From Conoideocrella luteorostrata (taxonomy: Eukaryota; Ascomycota; Sordariomycetes; Hypocreales; Clavicipitaceae): 64,000 nucleotides of DNA. Location of the stretch: NCBI GenBank assembly GCA_032433595.1, contig JASWJB010000101.1:62001-126000 (forward strand), given 5' to 3'. The position numbers were made by a program, and so were the translations under genes. Below the pieces are notes generated by a model. It saw only the letters and a program-made list of their open reading frames with translations. It did no database searches and was not told the origin of the DNA. Shown in pieces: positions 10,930 to 21,648 of this stretch. Each line of letters starts with the position of its first letter. Positions within the stretch are counted from its first letter, which is position 1.

Positions 10930-11680
10930 CCTTGCGCCGCGACTGTACATTGCGCGAGTCGCGAATTGCCCCGCGATCGTGCATATCACGGAGCAAATTC
11001 AATATTACGCGGACCCGCGATTGTGCATATCATGGAGCAAATTCAAGATTTCGTGGGTCACGAAATACTCCTGTCACCGAGTAAATTCAATATTACGCGG
11101 GTCCGCGATTTTGCACATCACGGAGCAAATTCAACATTCCGCGAATCGGACATTACCCTTGCCGAGGAGCGCGTTCAATATTGCGCGGGTCCACGATTGT
11201 GCGTATCGCGGAGTAAATTCAACATGTGCGGGTCGCGAACAACCCCACGATTCCATATGTGATACGGACACGGAAGCAAATTCATCATTGCGCGGGTCGT
11301 TCAGTACCCCGCGATTGTACACGTGCAAATGCGCACTCCCACAACGCTACTATTCTGAGCCCCGCTGCAAGTGGGTCGCAGCAAAACGTGACAGCCTTGG
11401 AGCAGTGAGCCACAAACACAACCTGGTAGATAAGCTACTTGCCCACTTTGCAGAGACCCACAGTCCGCAAAGTGGGTCTCTAGGAGCATGAAGTGTGCTT
11501 GGGCTGGAACTCTCTGTGGGGGCAGCCCTATATGTCGGTACAGTACGCATCACGTGCGAAATGCCGCCCTTGCCCGCCTCGCGATTGTACATGTGTAAGT
11601 ACGGACACGGACTAAATTTCAACATTAGGTGGGTCGCGAATTACCCGCCATCGTAACACGGACGCGGAGCAAATAAAGCT
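10930..11680. repeat. Tandem ~50-65-bp minisatellite (GCGGGTCCGCGATTGTGCATATCACGG)
   Basis: About seven degenerate units at 10,930-11,330 and two more at 11,545-11,680 share the blocks ATTGCGCGGGTC, CGCGATTGTGCATATC and CGGAGCAAATTCAA. Plus-strand frames through it are repeat artefacts. A partial unit in reverse orientation lies near 20,500. Confidence 0.7.
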
Positions 11681-12983
11681 TTACGTGACGATGCACCGTT
11701 GGCGGTGTAAATAAAGCTTTACTTCACGGTGCAAACACACCCGTCGTTGCGCGCCTTATTGTTTCAACGCCATGCATGACTAATGCCACAAAGGCTTAAC
11801 CGCTGCCGCCGTTGCAGTGGACGGCCGAAATGTTCGTTGCGGCTCTAACTCGCATTGCATTGTATTGCATTGCATTAGAGAGTATAATATTGCATCGCGC
11901 ATCGCATTGCAATGCAGTAGATAGTATTGCACCGCATTCCTCGGTACATTGCATTGCATTGCAAGAGATAAATCGCTCATGCATACTCCGTACTCTGTAC
12001 GGAGTACTGGATCGCTTGTTTGGCGCTTCATATTAATTGGCGGCTAGGTTGGTTCAACTTACGCTTTGTGACCTCTTCCCGGGCAACCCGGGCAGGGATC
12101 CTCTGGCAAGCGAGATTGGTTCGAATTTCAGGAGCTCATTTGAGTTCTCCTCTTCTTCATAGAGAGGCAGAGAGCCTGTCGAGGATGGTGCGGGTCAAAA
12201 CGACAGAGACCGAGAGACAGAGACGGACGGACAGATGGTTAGAAGAGATGGTCAGAGACGGTCAGAGAGATGGACGATAACTGACGGGCACAGACACATT
12301 AACGAATGGCTTGTGAACACGGGAGGGCAGGCACGATGAAGATAGGCAACTGCACGTTGCAAAAAAAAGGCTGTTGGTAGCCGGAATGGTTTCCAGGTAA
12401 AACTTGCTCAGTGAAATCGAAATGCAATGGTTTCCAATGATCGGCGTGCAACACACCTTGTGAAGATAGACACGCAATGCAATAATTTCGAATGAACACA
12501 GGAGAGCACGATGAACTTGGGCTACCGCACACGTTGCAAAAAAATAGGCTGTTGGCAGCCGGACTAGTTTCTACGTAGAGCTTGCTCAGTACAATAAAAA
12601 TGCAATGATTTCAAATGACTGGCGTGCAACACACCTCGTGATAATAGATACCCGCAATGTAATGACTTCAAATGACTGGCGTGCAATGCGCCCTGAGAAT
12701 AATGATAACCACAACGCAATGACCTGAAATGACCTTGGCGTGCAACGCGCCCTGAGAATAATGATACCCGCAATGCAATGATTTCGAATGACCTGGGCGT
12801 TGAACACCTCGTGAAATGGTGATGACGCCCATCCACGCCCATCAGCGCCCCTCAAAGATCGATGTTGGCCTCCGCTCCTTTCCCATCCCTTTCCCGTCAC
12901 TTCCCTTACTTCCGTTATTTGGAGATGGCTGTGGTGACGAGACCTTGCCGTCATTTGGAAAGCTGGGGACGAGACATGTAACT
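11681..12983. repeat. ATTGC pentamer array and ~60-bp / ~200-bp tandem repeats downstream of apn2
   Basis: 11,855-11,965 is a run of ATTGC pentamers. 12,300-12,420 and 12,490-12,605 are two copies of a ~115-bp block (GCACGATGAA...CACGTTGCAAAAAA...GGCTGTTGG...CTTGCTCAGT). 12,410-12,810 holds about six units of GCAATGATTTCAAATGACTG / GGCGTGCAACGCGCCCTGAG. No gene was recognised. Confidence 0.65.
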
Positions 12984-15900
12984 TCAAACGTGCGAGGCTG
13001 CTGTCCCATTCCAGTCGCTGCTCCAGATGAACGTCCCGCATCGCCACTCCGATCGTTTTTCTTTATCGCCCGAGGGGCCCAGCGGTCGAGGGCAAATGTA
13101 AAACGATCGACCTATTACAAGATCTGGGGTTAGTACAATTATCCACTGGATGAGTTGCTCAATTTCTCCATCGATGAGCATGAACGGGGGAAGGAAGCGC
13201 GTGACAAGTTTATCCACTGAATGAGTTGCTCGATTTCTCCAATCGATGAGCGTGAATGCGGGGAGGAAGCCCATGAACGTAGGGAAGAAACGAACTTGCC
13301 TTCGACAATTGATGACATGTCCGGCTGGACTGATAAACAACTGGACAGACACAGACCGCGTCTAAGGTGATATAGCGATGTTCAAGGCAGCTTACTCGCG
13401 AGAGGAATGGTCCAAAAATGGTAGCATCTTGGTGGTTCTTTAGAATACAGGCTTCGTCGGCCATAACCATGTTAGACCCTCATAAGAGAAGCGTCCAAAA
13501 CGTGAAGGCATATTCTCAGCAAAGTGTAGCCAATCACCAAGATGACATTATTTTTGGACCTTTCTCTCTTTCTCTCCTCGCGAGTGAGCAGCCTTGAGCA
13601 ACGCTTCATCATGAGTTCGTCCAGTTCGTCCAGTTGTTCACCAGTCCAGCCGGACATGACACCAACGCTTTGGACTGGCGGAGATGCTCGGGAATCTCTG
13701 ACACTAGCCCTGGATCCAAGGACTTGCTTGATTCATGGAGATCGACAAGCAGCGTTATGATGTGCGTTGTCTCCCGAGGCTCATATCATGCGATAACGGG
13801 GACTCCATGAACGCAAAGTAAAATGGGGCTCGGTACGACAATGCTAGGAATCGAGCAAGTCTTTGGATCCAAGGTTGGTGTCATAGTGAACGCAGGAAGG
13901 AAGCCCATGAGCCTGGGAAGCACATGAACGCGGCAAAGCCCATAAAAAGATGAAATGACACATGGGAAAGAGATGACACGTAGGAAAGAGAATGGCACAG
14001 GAAAGAGAACGATATACGAAAGAAAGAATGAGAAGAATGACACAAAGAGATGAATGACACAGAGAGATGAATGACACAAAGAGATGAATGACACAAAGAG
14101 ATGAATGACACAAAGAGATGAATGACACGTGGGAAAGAGATGAATGGCACGTGGGAAAGAGATGAATGGCATACCGCAATTCACACCAGGTTTCTTGGTC
14201 AGAAGACTGATGCAGGGCTCTCCATGCTCACAACGTGGTGCAACTCGCTTTCCAAGTAGCTTGGACCAGGATTCCTTGTTTTCTATCGGGTCAAACACGC
14301 GATCGGGGGATGTTGGAGGATTCGCAGCCAGATCTTTCTGGGATGGTTGGGTCTGCTGTTGTGATGATTGGCCGGGTGTATCTTGGGCAGGGCAAGCTGC
14401 GGAAGAAGCTGCGGAAGAAGCCACCGGCTTGAAGAAGCCCGTCAGCGTCTTTTGTCCTGGTGCCGCCCTTTGCGTGGGAACAGTTGAATCAGCAGCTGCA
14501 TGCGACCGGGCCCGTTTAAGCTGCCTCGGCGGCGCAGAGTCGAGTGATTCAGAAGGCCTCTTTTGAAAGTCGACACGGTGTGCAGATTTGATCTGCTCAG
14601 TGTTGTGTGCTGATGTGATGTTTGTGTTTTGGGTTGGATGTACCAGTATCCCAGAGACATGAGCGTCGTCGTTTGTGCCTTGCAATGGTTGTACCACAGT
14701 CTCAGAGACATCAGTGTCGTCTGAGCTTTGCGTCACCTCAGAGAAATGGCGTCTGTGTTTGGATGGGCTGTCAAGAGTGGGAGTTGGTGGTCGAACTTGG
14801 CTATATGCAGCAGCGGGGACAGCATGAGCATCATAACCAGTTAGTGGTTGTGGTAGTAGAATATCAGAGACATCACTATCATTTGTGCTTTGCGTTATCT
14901 CAGACACATGGCGTCTGTGCATGGAAGTTGGTTCTGAGCTGTCAAGAGTAGGAGCCAGTAGTCTATCCTGGCTGTGTGCAGCAACGGGTGCAGCATGAGC
15001 ATCATAACCGATTCGTGGTTGGGGTGGGAGTGGTGGTGGTAGTAGTGCCAATGCTGCCCTTTTCGAAAACATTTCGCGAATGCTTCGACGGCCGTCGAAC
15101 TCGGGAATCAGCTTTGCAGAGAGAGGCAGCAGAGGCTTCGATGTCAGACCTCGAGCCCGTGTGCCTTGCTTGAAGACGCCACGAGGATTCATGACATCAA
15201 GGAGGCATGCTCGACGGCCTTTGATGCCTTTAGGGTCTTTGGTGCCTTCGGTGTCATTGGTATCATTGGTGCCTTCGATGCTTATGGAATCCGAAATGCC
15301 CTCGACGCCGTCGATACTGATGGAATCCGAAAAGCCCTTGATGCCCTCGATGCTGACGGAATCGGAAATGGTGGCGAATACAGGGCAGTGATCGGAGCCC
15401 ATGAGGCCCTCCTGTATATCTGCCGAGGTGAACCAGTCCTTCAGGCCGTCGGTGCAAAGTATGTAGTCTATACGACTGCCATTGTTGGCGGGTCTCGTGT
15501 TTCGTTTGGTATCCCAGCATGTATTCATGCCAAGGCGATCCGGGTGGAAGCTGCGACACAGATCCCACAAAACGGGCTTCTCTCGCCCTTCATCGCGGTC
15601 TTGAGGAGGAACGGCACCTTCAAACAGGAGCTGGTTGAAGATTCGGCGCGTCGGCAACGCCATCCACTCCTCGAGTGTCATGTTTTCCTTGTGAAGCTTG
15701 TCGAGCACATTGGTGGCATCCATCTCGGTGCGAATGACATTCAGATCGCCCGCCAGAACGACCTGCTTGCCCATGGCGGCGAGGTTGCGTACCCTCACGT
15801 CAAGTGCGTCGAAGAAACTGGTGCGAAATTCGTCTCGGCTCTCATCTCGATTGGCCGGGCTGTAGACGCCGAGCAAGACGAAAGCCGGGAACTCCAAAAT

Positions 15901-17290
15901 GACACAACGGCCCTCGGAGTCGAGCACAGCATCCTCCACCGCGCCAGAGAGCTGGCCAGGCCGCGGATAGCCCCCAATCTGCTGATCGGGAGGGAGGTCT
16001 CGAAAGCTTCTTGTAGATCTCGGCCGGTGCAGCACACCTGTGATTCCTTCCTCGGCTCGGATGGGCGCGCATGTCGAATTTCGAGTGTAGATAGCGACGC
16101 CAGAATATCCTAAGGCAGGCCCGTCAGTGTGTCTGTGGTTGCGTGTTTGCATGGGACGGGGCGTTACCTTTTTTGTACTTGGGAAGGCTGAAGAAGACAT
16201 CCCAGCCGGGGACCAAGACCATGTCGTCCTGCAGGTCTTTCCGCTGGATTTTGGTCTCTTGCATGATGACAATGTCGGATTGCAGGAGGTCGAACATGGC
16301 CTGTGGATTGCAAGGATTGGCGGATTAGTGATGGGAGATTGCAGGGAATGATAGGATATTGCATGTCAATGATGGGAATGATGAGAGATGCCATGCCCAA
16401 TGATGGGAGATTCATGATGGTAGATGCCACGCCCAAGGATGGGAGTTGCCCAAGGCTGGGAACTTGCCCAACCGCAATGATGGAAACCTTGGCCATCATT
16501 ATTGGAACTTGGTCGTGCTCAAGTCGACAAATGCTTTGCGTCAATGTCTAGGCTGAGCACCCCCCTTTTCTGAATAGCTTGTACTAGTTGTAGAACGCCG
16601 ATAGCGCGGATTGATCTGAAGCAACGCCCCACCGTTTGACTTGTAGATACGGATTTCTCCTCTTGTTAACGGTGGGGGGTGCTTGGCGTTCTACAACTTA
16701 CGCAAGGCATACAGAAAGGTGGCGTGCCCAGCCTGTATCTGCCCCTGGGGGACGGTGGACTTGAAGGTCGTGGACGACCGTGTCCATTCATGGGAACTCG
16801 GTCGTGCTCAAGATGGCCGTGTCCGTTGGAACTCGGTATTGGAACTCGGTCGTGCCACGGTTGGCCATGTCCATTGGAACTCGGCCCTACCCATTCATCG
16901 CAACTTGGCCATGCCCATTCACCTGTGCAGATGTACCGAAAACTTTTGTACACGCCTGCCAGGCGAAAGATATGATGAAGATGATGGCAAACGCTTCCAG
17001 GCGGAAGGTGGGATGAAGAAGATGCAAAAAAGTCCAGGCGGAAGATGAGATGAAGGAAATTCGCAAAACTTGCAGCCGTGCTTACCTGGAACGTCCTACG
17101 CTCCCGCCATGGTTGATACCCAAACGGATTTCTACAACATCAGTGAGCTCACGGCCACAGGCGCACGCGGTGGGAGCTCGCGCATCCGAGCATACCTGAT
17201 GCCGTTCACTGCCACGCGTCAGCTTTGCATAAAAATCACGGGCGGCTGCGGACTCCTACCATTCCAGGTCGTGATCCGAAATGCAGACAT
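12984..17290 (-). CDS. apn2: Class II AP endonuclease 2 (DNA-(apurinic or apyrimidinic site) lyase 2) with GRF zinc finger
   Basis: Six exons on the minus strand are supported by frame and splice sites: 17290-17260, 17208-17196 (13 nt), 17131-17086, 16300-16168, 16109-14175 and 13111-12984. They encode 761 aa. Domains: endonuclease/exonuclease/phosphatase fold (residues 1-~325) with Glu45 (QETK), Asp196/Asn198 (GDLNV), Asp288 (SRIDYIL) and Asp314-His315 (GSDHCP). A Ser/Thr-rich linker follows, then a C-terminal GRF zinc finger (~695-755) from CEHGEPC to RCGTFIW. Known role: nuclear base-excision repair, incising abasic sites and trimming blocked 3' ends. In Sordariomycetes APN2 usually flanks the MAT locus; no MAT gene or SLA2 was recognised here. 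Introns are 51, 64, 785, 58 and 1,063 bp. The two long ones contain repeats, and the last splits the zinc finger after its third metal ligand yet keeps TACTAAC and TAG. Confidence 0.9.
13112..14174 (-). other. Repeat-filled 1,063-bp intron 5 of apn2
   Basis: In sense (minus) orientation it begins GTATGC, and it ends TACTAACCCC...TAATAG, so donor, branch and acceptor are intact and the reading frame resumes exactly. Inside are an ATCCACTG..TGAGTTGCTC duplication (13,140-13,250), an inverted duplication (about 13,290-13,445 against 13,527-13,680) and a 17-bp minisatellite GATGAATGACACAAAGA (14,035-14,172). The open frame that reads through from exon 5 into this minisatellite (Phe/His/Ser-rich) is not coding. 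Confidence 0.75.
13290..13800. repeat. Inverted duplication carrying possible helicase-like scraps
   Basis: The left arm read on the minus strand (ADEACILKNHQDATIFGPFL) and the right arm read on the plus strand (NHQDDIIFGPF...) are the same sequence facing each other, with ~85 bp between them. A plus-strand scrap near 13,760 reads SRGSYHAITGTP. ADEA..LKN and ITGTP resemble SNF2-type helicase motifs II and III, but the match is short. Confidence 0.35.
16586..16698. repeat. Fold-back (palindromic) insert in apn2 intron 3
   Basis: AGTTGTAGAACGCC (16,586-16,599) and GGCGTTCTACAACT (16,685-16,698) are a perfect 14-bp inverted pair. Nested inside are GCCCCACCGTT and AACGGTGGGG. It resembles a small fold-back or MITE-like insertion that enlarged the 785-bp intron. 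Confidence 0.6.
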
Positions 17291-18339
17291 CCTGACGGTT
17301 CCGCTCTGTCCGGCAGCAGACACGCTCACATCCTGTCGCCCAGTCTGCAGTCTGCACAATCATCAGCATCAACGAAGTCTCCTTGCACGCCACGTCGTTA
17401 GCAACTTACTGTCCAATGGATCGTGTGCATGCGCAGGTGCGTGCGTGTGGATATGGCGTTTGGGTTTCTTGTGTGATGGATGACGATGGTGCATATGTGG
17501 ATCACGTGCTACGGCTCTGCCCTGAGTGGTGGATGGCAGTCCAATGGTGGGGCTGGAAGATGCGGGTACATGGTGTCAATCACGTGCGGACTGCCTTGCG
17601 CTGTACCTGGGCGGTAATGGGTGGCAATGAAGAGCCACAATGAAGAGCCACACTGCCACAATAGAGAGCTACCATTGAGAGCCATAGCTAGTAGAGCCAC
17701 AATAGAGAAGCCACAATCGAGGAGAGTGGGAGGAAGCCTCAGTCGAGGAGCCACAGAGCCACAATAGCGGAGCCATAATCGAGGAGCCACAGTCAAGGAG
17801 CCACAATCGACGAGCCACAGAGCCACCATCGAGGAGCCAAAGTAAAGGGCCAGAGTTGATAGTCGCAATCGATAGCTACAGTCACGAGCACGCAAGGTAT
17901 CAGCGGCAAAGCAGGCAAACTCAATTTGAGGGTGAATGAAACTGAGGGCAAGGTGTCGACAAACAAATCAAGACATTGGGCAGTGGCATCCATCAGGCGC
18001 GTGGAGGGGTCGTGCAAGTTCACACCCGCGCAGCAGGTGAGAGATCAGGTGGTTGGGGGACGTACTCAGATCATAACCAACACGTTGATCCAATCAACGC
18101 ATGGAATCCTGTGAGATGAGAGACTCGAGTCCGCTGTCGTTTACTTGAGTCCGCCTTGCCCTAAGGAGAGGCGCGGCTTGATCGCGGTAGTTGCCGTGAA
18201 ATACATTGTGAGGGATCCACGGATTACGGCTGCTAAGCTCGGGCGCCTGTGCAGGGTAATATACCGGGCTTGCACGCGATCGATATGTCCTACACTTCAG
18301 TTCTCTGGAAGGTTGGCCGAATGGCTGCTGTTGCCGTAC
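17291..18339. repeat. Region upstream of apn2 with GAGCCACAAT minisatellite and ATCACGTG sites
   Basis: 17,291-17,490 is unassigned and should contain the apn2 promoter. 17,495-17,590 has two ATCACGTG sites around a block (CAATGGTGGGGC) that recurs at 20,955-21,100. 17,620-17,850 is a tandem run of GAGCCACAATCGAG (about 15 units). 18,115-18,330 has no assigned gene. Confidence 0.55.
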
Positions 18340-18730
18340 CGGCAGGCATGGATGTGTTGGATGTGTGCTGGATGTGTGATGGATGTGTGTGGTGTGCTGT
18401 TTGCTGTCGGCTGCAGTCAGTCTGTTTGTTAGTCTAGCCTGCTGTCTGTCGTCTCTCTGCTGCGTGTTTGTGACAATTTCGGTGGCTACTGGGTTTGGGA
18501 TTGGTTAAAGATGCCCACCTGTTGTCTGTTGTCGGCTATTGCTAGGCTATCTGCTAGTCTGATGTCTGCTGCATGGCTGTGACAATATCCGCGGCTGCTG
18601 GGTTTGGGATTGGTTGAGGTGCTCACCTGTTGTCTGCTGCCGGCTGTTACTGGTCTGTCTGCTGCCGGCTGTTGCTAGTCTGTTTGCTAGTCTGCTGTAT
18701 GTCTGTCTGATATGGATGTGTGATGGATGT
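18340..18730. repeat. CTG-rich ~120-bp tandem repeat
   Basis: Two to three units contain GCTGTTGCTAGTCTGTCTGC, then TGTGACAATATCCGCGGCTG, then GGGTTTGGGATTGGTTGA. GATGTGTGATGGATGTGTG runs sit at both ends (18,350-18,400 and 18,712-18,730). No coding signal. Confidence 0.6.
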
Positions 18731-19165
18731 CAGACGACCACCGTCACAGCCCACTGCGGAGTACGGAGTACTAGTCCACCTATCACGCAGCCCACGCGCT
18801 GAGTATCTCTTTGGTGACCGTAAGGCCACACTCTTGTACCAGTCTCCACAAGTAACCATGTTAACATGGATGACCCAGAGTGACCTTCAGTAGTGCTCTG
18901 GGCTGTGAGACGTGCGATGTATCTCTTTGTAATTCGAAAATTTACTAGGGCTTCTATCATGGTATAAAATAGCAGGCAGGGTAAGTACCTTCCAGTGCTC
19001 CGCTTCCAATTGGCTACGACCCCTATCCGGTACCAAAATGTGGCCCTACGGTCGCCAAAGACATAGTAGAGCACGTAATTTGGGGCCACTATTACTCCTT
19101 AGACAAACCTGAACTTATCACAGCCCATATTCGGCACTACGTGGGCACTTGGCACGTCATTAATA
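18731..19165. other. Unassigned stretch between satellites
   Basis: One minus-strand frame of 119 codons (to 18,730) spans it, but I recognise no domain, and its 3' end lies in repeat sequence. A GCGGAGTACGGAGTACTAG site lies near 18,760. Confidence 0.3.
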
Positions 19166-20060
19166 TTTAAGTCAAATCAGATCCTAAACTTGCAAGGATC
19201 GGAAAGCAAAACCGAGCCGAAATTTTCAAGGATCGGAAAACAAAACGGAGCCCAAATTTACAAGGATCTCAATTCAAACCGGAGCCTAAACTCGCAAGGA
19301 TCTAAACTAAAATCAGAGAATACTAGCTAACGTATTGCCTATCTAAGTTCATGTGTTAATATGCTTAGGGCCTGCTTTTGGACGACGTTCCCGCGTAGGC
19401 ACTTAGCCCGTTTATCGTATGCCGATATGCTTAGGGCTCACCATTAGACGTCGTTCCCCAGTGGGCACTTGGCTCACACTGTTCGTTGTCCTTGTGCTCG
19501 TCTCGCAAAACTCGGGCGGATAGGCTAGCATTATTGGTAACTAAACAAGCCGCACAATAGAAGCAGGCTGGGGATTTACATTCCTTTTTTAACACGAGGC
19601 ACTAGCACCAAAGACAGCCGTATTGATTGGCTCGGCGCTGCCTCCGTGTCTTATACTGTCCGCTTTCCTTGTGCTCGACTCGCAAGATTCGGGCGGGTAG
19701 GCTAGCATCATTAGATAGCTGAACGAGCCGCAAAATAGAAGCAGCCTGGGAATCTACATTCCTTTTCTGACACAAGTGTGCTGAGCCGTGCCGTGCCGTG
19801 TGTTCCGTGTGCTCAAGTGCTCAACTTGCCGAGCCGTGCCGCAAGTGCCGCACTCGCCGGCATACCATTACAGGCTCGCAACCTTGCAGGTCGTTTACAT
19901 CCCGTCTAGTCACGTCATTAATGTGCCGATATGTTTGGGGCCCGCCATTGGACGATCGGAGTTAACGGGCAGGGATTGTAAGACAAACCGGATCTGAAGG
20001 CAAACCGAAGCCCAAGTTTGCAAGAATCTCAACTCAAACCGAAGCACTTGGCGCGCTATT
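19166..20060. repeat. ~34-bp tandem repeat (CAAGGATC..AAACCGGAGCC) and a ~120-bp direct duplication
   Basis: Four units at 19,185-19,320 and two at 19,985-20,045 share CAAGGATC, CAAAACCGGAG and CCCAAATTT. A ~120-bp block starting CCTTGTGCTCG.CTCGCAA at 19,489 is repeated at 19,668. ATATGCTTAGGGC blocks repeat at 19,360, 19,425 and 19,930. Confidence 0.6.
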
Positions 20061-21648
20061 GAATACTGTCCCATACTTCTGCGGCCCATCGTTGAATGGT
20101 CGGAGCATTTGGCACGCTCTCTATTGTGGCTCTCTCTCTATTGCTATCCACCACCGTCCACATATAGCGCTGGGCAGTTCGCATGTGATCCACACTGCGC
20201 ACCCGCATTTTCTGGCATGATTCCTCTGCACAAACTTACAACCCAAAGAGGGTTTTGCGGACGCAGAGACAGTCCACTTAAAGATGCCGCTTTTACTTAG
20301 TGTGTTCTTTTCGCGTATTAAACCTGGCTATGTGTACCTTATTGACAATGAATAGCGGTGCTTATTGTGTAGCGATTGGCGGTTCGTTGAGGTGGCTCGT
20401 TGATTGTGGCTCTCGATTGCCACCATTACCCGCCCACATGCAGGGCAGGCAGGGCTTCGGTTCCGGGTGAGCGCTGCGGGGCGGCCCGCGGGGTTATTTG
20501 GCGACCCGCGCATGTTTAATTTGCTCTGTCTCTGCGCACAGCAATCCGCTTCATACTCTCTCCATGAATAACGTGCCAAGTGCTCCATACTCCGTACGTG
20601 GGCTGGAGCTCCGTGTGATGGACCGTCGGTGGTGCAAACAAAGCTTACGTCACGGTGCACCGCCGGTGGTGTAATAAAGCCCACTAACTGTGTAAATAAA
20701 ACTTATGGCACGGTGTCCCGCCAGAATTCTATATGGGCCCGATCGTTCAATGACAGGCCCCGGAAATATGGGACAGTATTCAAAAGCCACAATAGAGAGC
20801 CACAGAGCCACAATTAAGGAGCCACAGTCAATAGCCACAATTAGTAGCCACAATCAATAACCACAATTAAAGCCACAGCACCAACATTTCGGCCGTCCAC
20901 CACTCGGTACAACGGCGGGCTATAGGTCCCGTAACCAGCTCTGTTGAGCGTTGAGGTGGATCACGTGAGGCTTAGTGCACCACTTACTGTGTGTCGGCTC
21001 GGATGATGGGTCCAATGGTGGGGCCAGACGATATGGATACTTAATGTGGATCACGTGCTAGGTGCGGACGAGTGAATGTGGATTACGTGTTAAGTGCGGG
21101 TTGCTGACATTGTTGTTCAACGCACCGCGGTGCACGTTATGTACGCTTTTATTCGCACCACTAGAGCAGTTCTTTGCCCCACCACACGGAGTTCCGCCTC
21201 ATACGGAGTTCCCGCCCACACATACGGAATTCCCGCCACGGAATTCCCGCCCACACCCACATACGGAGTTCCCGTCTTCGGAGTTCCCGCCCACGTAACT
21301 GAGTGCTGCGACGCGATGCACGATGCACGGCGAGTTAAGCCGCAACTAAAATTTCGGCGGCCCACTGCAATAGCGGGCCGCGGGCCGCCCGTGACCGAGT
21401 TGCATTAAATGGTCAGCCATGCCTGCCAGCGCGCGGTCCTGGCAATGCACTGCAGCGGGGCGGGCTATTGTGCAAGCATACCCCGCGTAGAAACTCGTAA
21501 ATGCATACCCGCATATAGCCGCCATTGTACACCCGCACACAGCCGCAATTGCTTACCCGCACAGCCCCGCAATTAGCAATTATATACACGCGCATAACCG
21601 CAAATGTATACCCGCACACACACGCACACCTGCACACGCACACTGTCG
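20061..21648. repeat. Mosaic of minisatellites (AGCCACAAT, TACGGAGTTCCCGCC, ACCCGCACA)
   Basis: 20,785-20,880 repeats AGAGCCACAAT, the same unit as near 17,700. 20,630-20,705 repeats AAATAAAGC..TACGGCACGGTG, as at 11,670-11,735. 21,185-21,295 repeats CGGAGTTCCCGCCCACA. 21,480-21,640 repeats ACCCGCACA with CA runs. ATCACGTG occurs at 20,960 and 21,048. No gene was recognised. Confidence 0.55.

Noticed and set aside
10930..11330. Regularly spaced repeats that superficially resemble a CRISPR array
   Set aside because: Units are degenerate, spacers are themselves repetitive, there are no cas genes, and the genome is eukaryotic.
13786..14174. C-terminal extension of the long apn2 frame (His/Phe/Ser-rich)
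   Set aside because: It lies inside intron 5; the zinc finger resumes exactly after a GT...TACTAAC...AG intron, so this extension is unspliced minisatellite.
18145..18330. Possible Tc1-like transposase helix-turn-helix (RDPRITAAKLGRL)
   Set aside because: One short stretch only; no catalytic DDE region, no inverted ends, and neighbouring sequence is satellite.
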